Part shown: positions 60,601-64,000 of the stretch, in pieces
Layout of the letters: each line of letters begins with the position of its first letter
Numbering within the stretch: the first letter of the stretch is position 1
NCBI GenBank assembly: GCA_037576195.1
Contig: CM075103.1
Coordinates: 33,502,723 to 33,566,722 of the forward strand
DNA: 64,000 nucleotides
Source of the DNA: Phytoseiulus persimilis
Lineage: Eukaryota; Arthropoda; Arachnida; Mesostigmata; Phytoseiidae
Reading direction: 5' to 3'
The notes under the pieces: model-generated
What the model was told of the DNA's origin: nothing
Seen by the model: the letters and a program-made list of their open reading frames with translations, nothing else
The model's database searches: none
Position numbers and translations under genes: made by a program

Positions 60601-63496
60601 CTGAACATCATTCCGGGAATGCATTGGATTCTCTGCATACTTTCTACTCCGTCACTCTTCGCTGTCCACTGGGCAGGGAACAACCCCACACTACCTGGGT
60701 TACGAAGCCCCTGGAACTCTCGACTTTTTACCTCCATGGAAACCATCTCGGGTCTCCCCTGATCTCGGGGCGGCCGTGGGTGGATTCGAAAATCGACTGA
60801 AGGGCTGTACACAACAGAGAGTTGAGGCTCTCTTCTCCTTACGTGATGGAGTCTGGCAATGCGGCGCTCGTCAGAAACCTGCTATAAGCCTGTCAACGCG
60901 AGACAGCCCGGACGCAGCAAATTATTCTGTTAACGCGACATGTTGACCGCGCTCCGATACTTGAGGGAGCTCTTTCTTGTGTTAATGCGGTCATCCCCTG
61001 AGGACAGCTGAGTCCCTAAACTTTCCTCTCGAGGGTGACAGAGTGCTCCCATCGCCCTTGTAGTCGTTGAAAGTCATCGAGTGAATCCAGTTGAACTCTC
61101 TTTCCTCTCCACCGGAGCTTGGTCGGCTCACTCTCGAACTACGTAGTCGTTTCACTAATCCCAACTTTTGTTGATATCGGAACTCTGTGCTCTCTGAAGC
61201 CGAGGACTCGACGAATACAGGGCGATCATCGTGACCCGGGAGTTCTCTCACACTTCCTCCTTCCGCTCATTACTCGGTGGAAGATGATCGGCTTCTGGAT
61301 TCTCTCCCTGCAATCGATCGCTGGAAGCATGACGCATCTCTTTTATTCGTGCCTATCGGTTGAGATCCGCAATCCCTAGAATTTGAGAGCCTGGAATGGG
61401 AAATGAGCGGCTCGAAAATACATTTTTTCTCGTACTTTTTTTTTCTCGTTTTTATAGAGGTGGGAGATACTTGATGCAGACCCGAGGCAGATGTTTCGCG
61501 CTCGGGTACTGTGAGACTCGCAAACTCACTGAAACCCATCCTCTCCGCCGCGGAGGGTAGCCGGTATCCCGAAGTTTCTCTTTTTCCTTTTCCTTTCTTT
61601 CTCCTTTTTCTCGTACTAGTTTTGCGAAACTGACCGACAAACCTCTGAGTCGATCGATCGAGTTGAAATTGATTCCCTCGCATGGATGGATGGATGGATT
61701 CAATCAACTCGCCATTAGAAATGGCGAGAATCGGTCCACCGCTCGGAGAAAGCGACCGATGTTATCAGTCTCACGAAGCCGCAGATTTCTCGATAAAAGC
61801 TCGTCTTTGATGCACGAAAAGAAAGATAGCCAGGGTCCGAAGATTTCTCACCGAGTCATGAGCACATGAAGAGAGGCTAGGAACATTCCCTGCTAACGAT
61901 GACCTCCCTGTAATCGCTCTGTCCAGAAAGTCCGTCGGAATCCAGCATACAGGAACGATTCTTACAGCGAGCTTTCACATTATCAATAAATCAATCAATG
62001 TTTCATCGAACAGAATGCGGTTGGCTCCAAGCCTTGAGGAGATTTAGAGCTCGGGTAAATCTAGAGGACAAAGAATTCAGACAATAATTAGCTCGGCGAG
62101 TCGACGAGTGCATACCGTTGCAAATTAGGGTCATATTGAGCTGTTCAGATGAGTGGAACAAACTGCTATGGACGCATAAACCCCGCGCCCGCTCGAACAG
62201 CGGCCGTTTGTACCAGTGATGAAGAAACTCGCGATGCACGCTCACGAGAGGGGAAGTCATTCGGTGTCGCAGATGAACTGTATGCAGGGTCGGGCCGGAC
62301 AGAGCTTGGCTGAGAGAAATACCTCAAAACTTCGGCGAGGCAATTTTCGTTTCATAGGATTCTTCCGTAAGCTCCTCCTCGAGGGTCTGATGGTCCCGAC
62401 AGAGCCCGGGACCCGAAAAAGTTGGACGAGTGGAGCCGCTACCTTCATGCTGACGATTTTCGCTTTAAGCACCCAAACTCACGCACAGCTCGAGCGATTG
62501 TTTGAACACGCGCAATCACTCCACGGAGACACGGAAGGTGTTCACGAAACATCTTAACTCCGGAAGGCTCGCCGTGCTCCATCCCCTCTACTCGGTCTAA
62601 AGTGAACGCCGGGCATGCCACTCGAAACCAGTCCTGACGCTTCGATAATAATTATCCGCTATGAGTCCTCCGACAGGACAACCGATCTCACACAGAAACT
62701 CAATCGAGCTTATCTCGCTTCGCCCGAGGATTTCGAGTCGAAGAGATGGATGAAGGTCAAGCCGGCACCGCGATTATTGTCTCCAAGACTCCTGGCGCGC
62801 GAACACTCCGGGCGGAGACAGTACATACACATATCTCCAATTCGCGGATGGAAGCGGATGGAACGAAACACGAAACGGAATGAGTGAGGGAAGACTTCCT
62901 CGACTCGAGGCCATCGAGATCCTTTTGCGGGTCCGGGGAGAGGGAACTGAAACATCGAAGTAGACAGCAATGCATTGTGAGTAACGAGCCAAATTTATTG
63001 ACGGCTTCTAGAACCGTGCGTCGGGAGAGTGAGAAGGAACGCAACGCGCGACAAGAGCTCGACTGGAAAGGAGCTCATGGGCAGGGCTGGTTCCGAGCGC
63101 ACTGAGGCTCAGATGAGACAGGGAAAAGGAGAAGAGGAAATAAAGCAAGACGTGGAAGACGACGACCACGGCAAGGAACCGATGGGGGAGTCAAACCAGC
63201 AGCGAATCAGTTCTAAATGTTTGCAAATTGAGATAAACGAGCCACGGCGTCGTTCCCTTTCCGAAGATTCCAGACGGCTTCCCGTCCGCTCCCAGCTTGT
63301 TTCGTTTCCTCAGCTGGCGCTTGTTCAACGTCGCTTTTTCATCCCACAAGAACTCCCACTCTCGCTCTCTGTGATCGTCTCGGTTCGAGCCCTACTTGCC
63401 CTGGTCAACCCTCGCGGCGCGGATCTTCGCTCCTCGACGACTCCCCGAACGGGGTTCCTCGATTAGCTTCCTCTGAACGACCCCCGCTCTATAGTT

Positions 63497-63570
63497 CTTT
63501 CTCTCTCTCTCCCTCTCTCCCTCTCTCCCTCTCTCCCACTCCCCCTCTCTCTCTCTCCCACTATCCCTTT
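63497..63570 (+). repeat. CT-rich simple sequence
   Basis: About 75 nt of ctctctccctctctccc type sequence, a pyrimidine tract on the plus strand. Confidence 0.85.
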
Positions 63571-64000
63571 CTCGGAGTAGATACGGGAGTTGCGGAAGAG
63601 AACTCCGAGCTCTGAGGATGGAATATAATTCGAAACTGATTGTATGGACACTTGGAAATTCCCAGCGTTAGCATGCTCCCACACAGTTTGCGTTGTCTGG
63701 ATTGGGTTTCCCATCTGTCGGATAATCTTTAGGTGGTGAGAGCTCCAACTCTCGTCGGCTCTCTCGGAGGACTCTTTCAATCTCCCGCTTTTTATTCCGC
63801 TCGCTGTGTAAGTACGGAGTAATGAAGCCTGCCCGCCGGCTTGCCACTCCGCGGAGACGAGGTACTGGGACGGCCGCGGGGAGACGATCGTCAGCCTGTC
63901 CCCCGCCGCCGTTCGCTTCCCATTTGGTATGGGCGCTCATTGAATGGGCTTGGAATGAAAATCAACTTGTTCCCTTTGTCTGCTCCGAGTCAGGAGCGCT

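Larger units (their letters stand above)
56809..63496. other. DNA downstream of the last receptor exon found
   Basis: No TM4 exon of the receptor was recognised (expected: about 20 hydrophobic residues with a pattern like FP..F..FN..YW). Apart from the two weak minus-strand candidates nothing coding is supported. A GGAT microsatellite lies at 61683-61699. Confidence 0.45.

Noticed and set aside
1..64000. Bacterial-type operons, CRISPR arrays, rRNA genes
   Set aside because: None seen; the intron-containing receptor and base pattern show eukaryotic nuclear DNA.

Overview
This window is eukaryotic nuclear DNA. It has spliced coding exons with GT-AG borders, long non-coding stretches, simple-sequence and homopolymer tracts, and remnants of mobile elements. 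Base composition looks close to half G+C by eye. Three signs point to an arthropod: the main gene is a GABA-receptor-type subunit that most resembles the arthropod Grd / CG8916 (alpha-like) group, there is a short interstitial run of the TTAGG motif, and there is a BEL/Pao-like gag remnant. A chelicerate such as a mite or tick is possible, but the sequence read by eye does not prove it.

The only gene I can support strongly runs on the plus strand from about 44.8 to 56.8 kb. It encodes a Cys-loop ligand-gated ion channel subunit. Nine exons can be placed with splice sites and matching phases: an N-terminal extracellular exon (44835-44998); five exons of 68, 221, 83, 138 and 153 nt covering the ligand-binding domain, Cys-loop, TM1 and the start of TM2; two alternative 160-nt exons for TM2-TM3 (54871-55030 and 55101-55260); and an 88-nt exon starting the TM3-TM4 cytoplasmic loop (56721-56808). 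The signal-peptide exon and the TM4 exon were not found. TM4 is probably beyond the window; the signal-peptide exon may lie in the gene-poor DNA upstream.

The most interesting feature is the pair of TM2-TM3 exons. Both are 160 nt, have the same phases, and are separated by a 70-nt intron. Using both, or neither, gives an early stop codon, so exactly one must be used per transcript. They differ by seven residues. One difference is at pore position 6', where threonine in the first exon is methionine in the second. Position 6' is a known channel-blocker (picrotoxin) contact, so the splice choice would rewrite the pore.

From 1 to 44.8 kb there is no gene I can support strongly. It holds two copies of a short poly-C-associated repeat (about 103-347 and 1396-1550), a pair of diverged inverted repeats (3377-3614 and 4191-4438), a BEL/Pao-like gag remnant on the minus strand (39886-40992), several candidate exons of low confidence (about 6.3, 7.3-7.6, 9.6-10.75 and 33.4 kb), a T-poor tract at 36.3-36.65 kb, and many microsatellites. 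From 56.8 to 64 kb I see only weak minus-strand exon candidates (59.5 and 60.5 kb) and a CT-rich tract at 63.5 kb.
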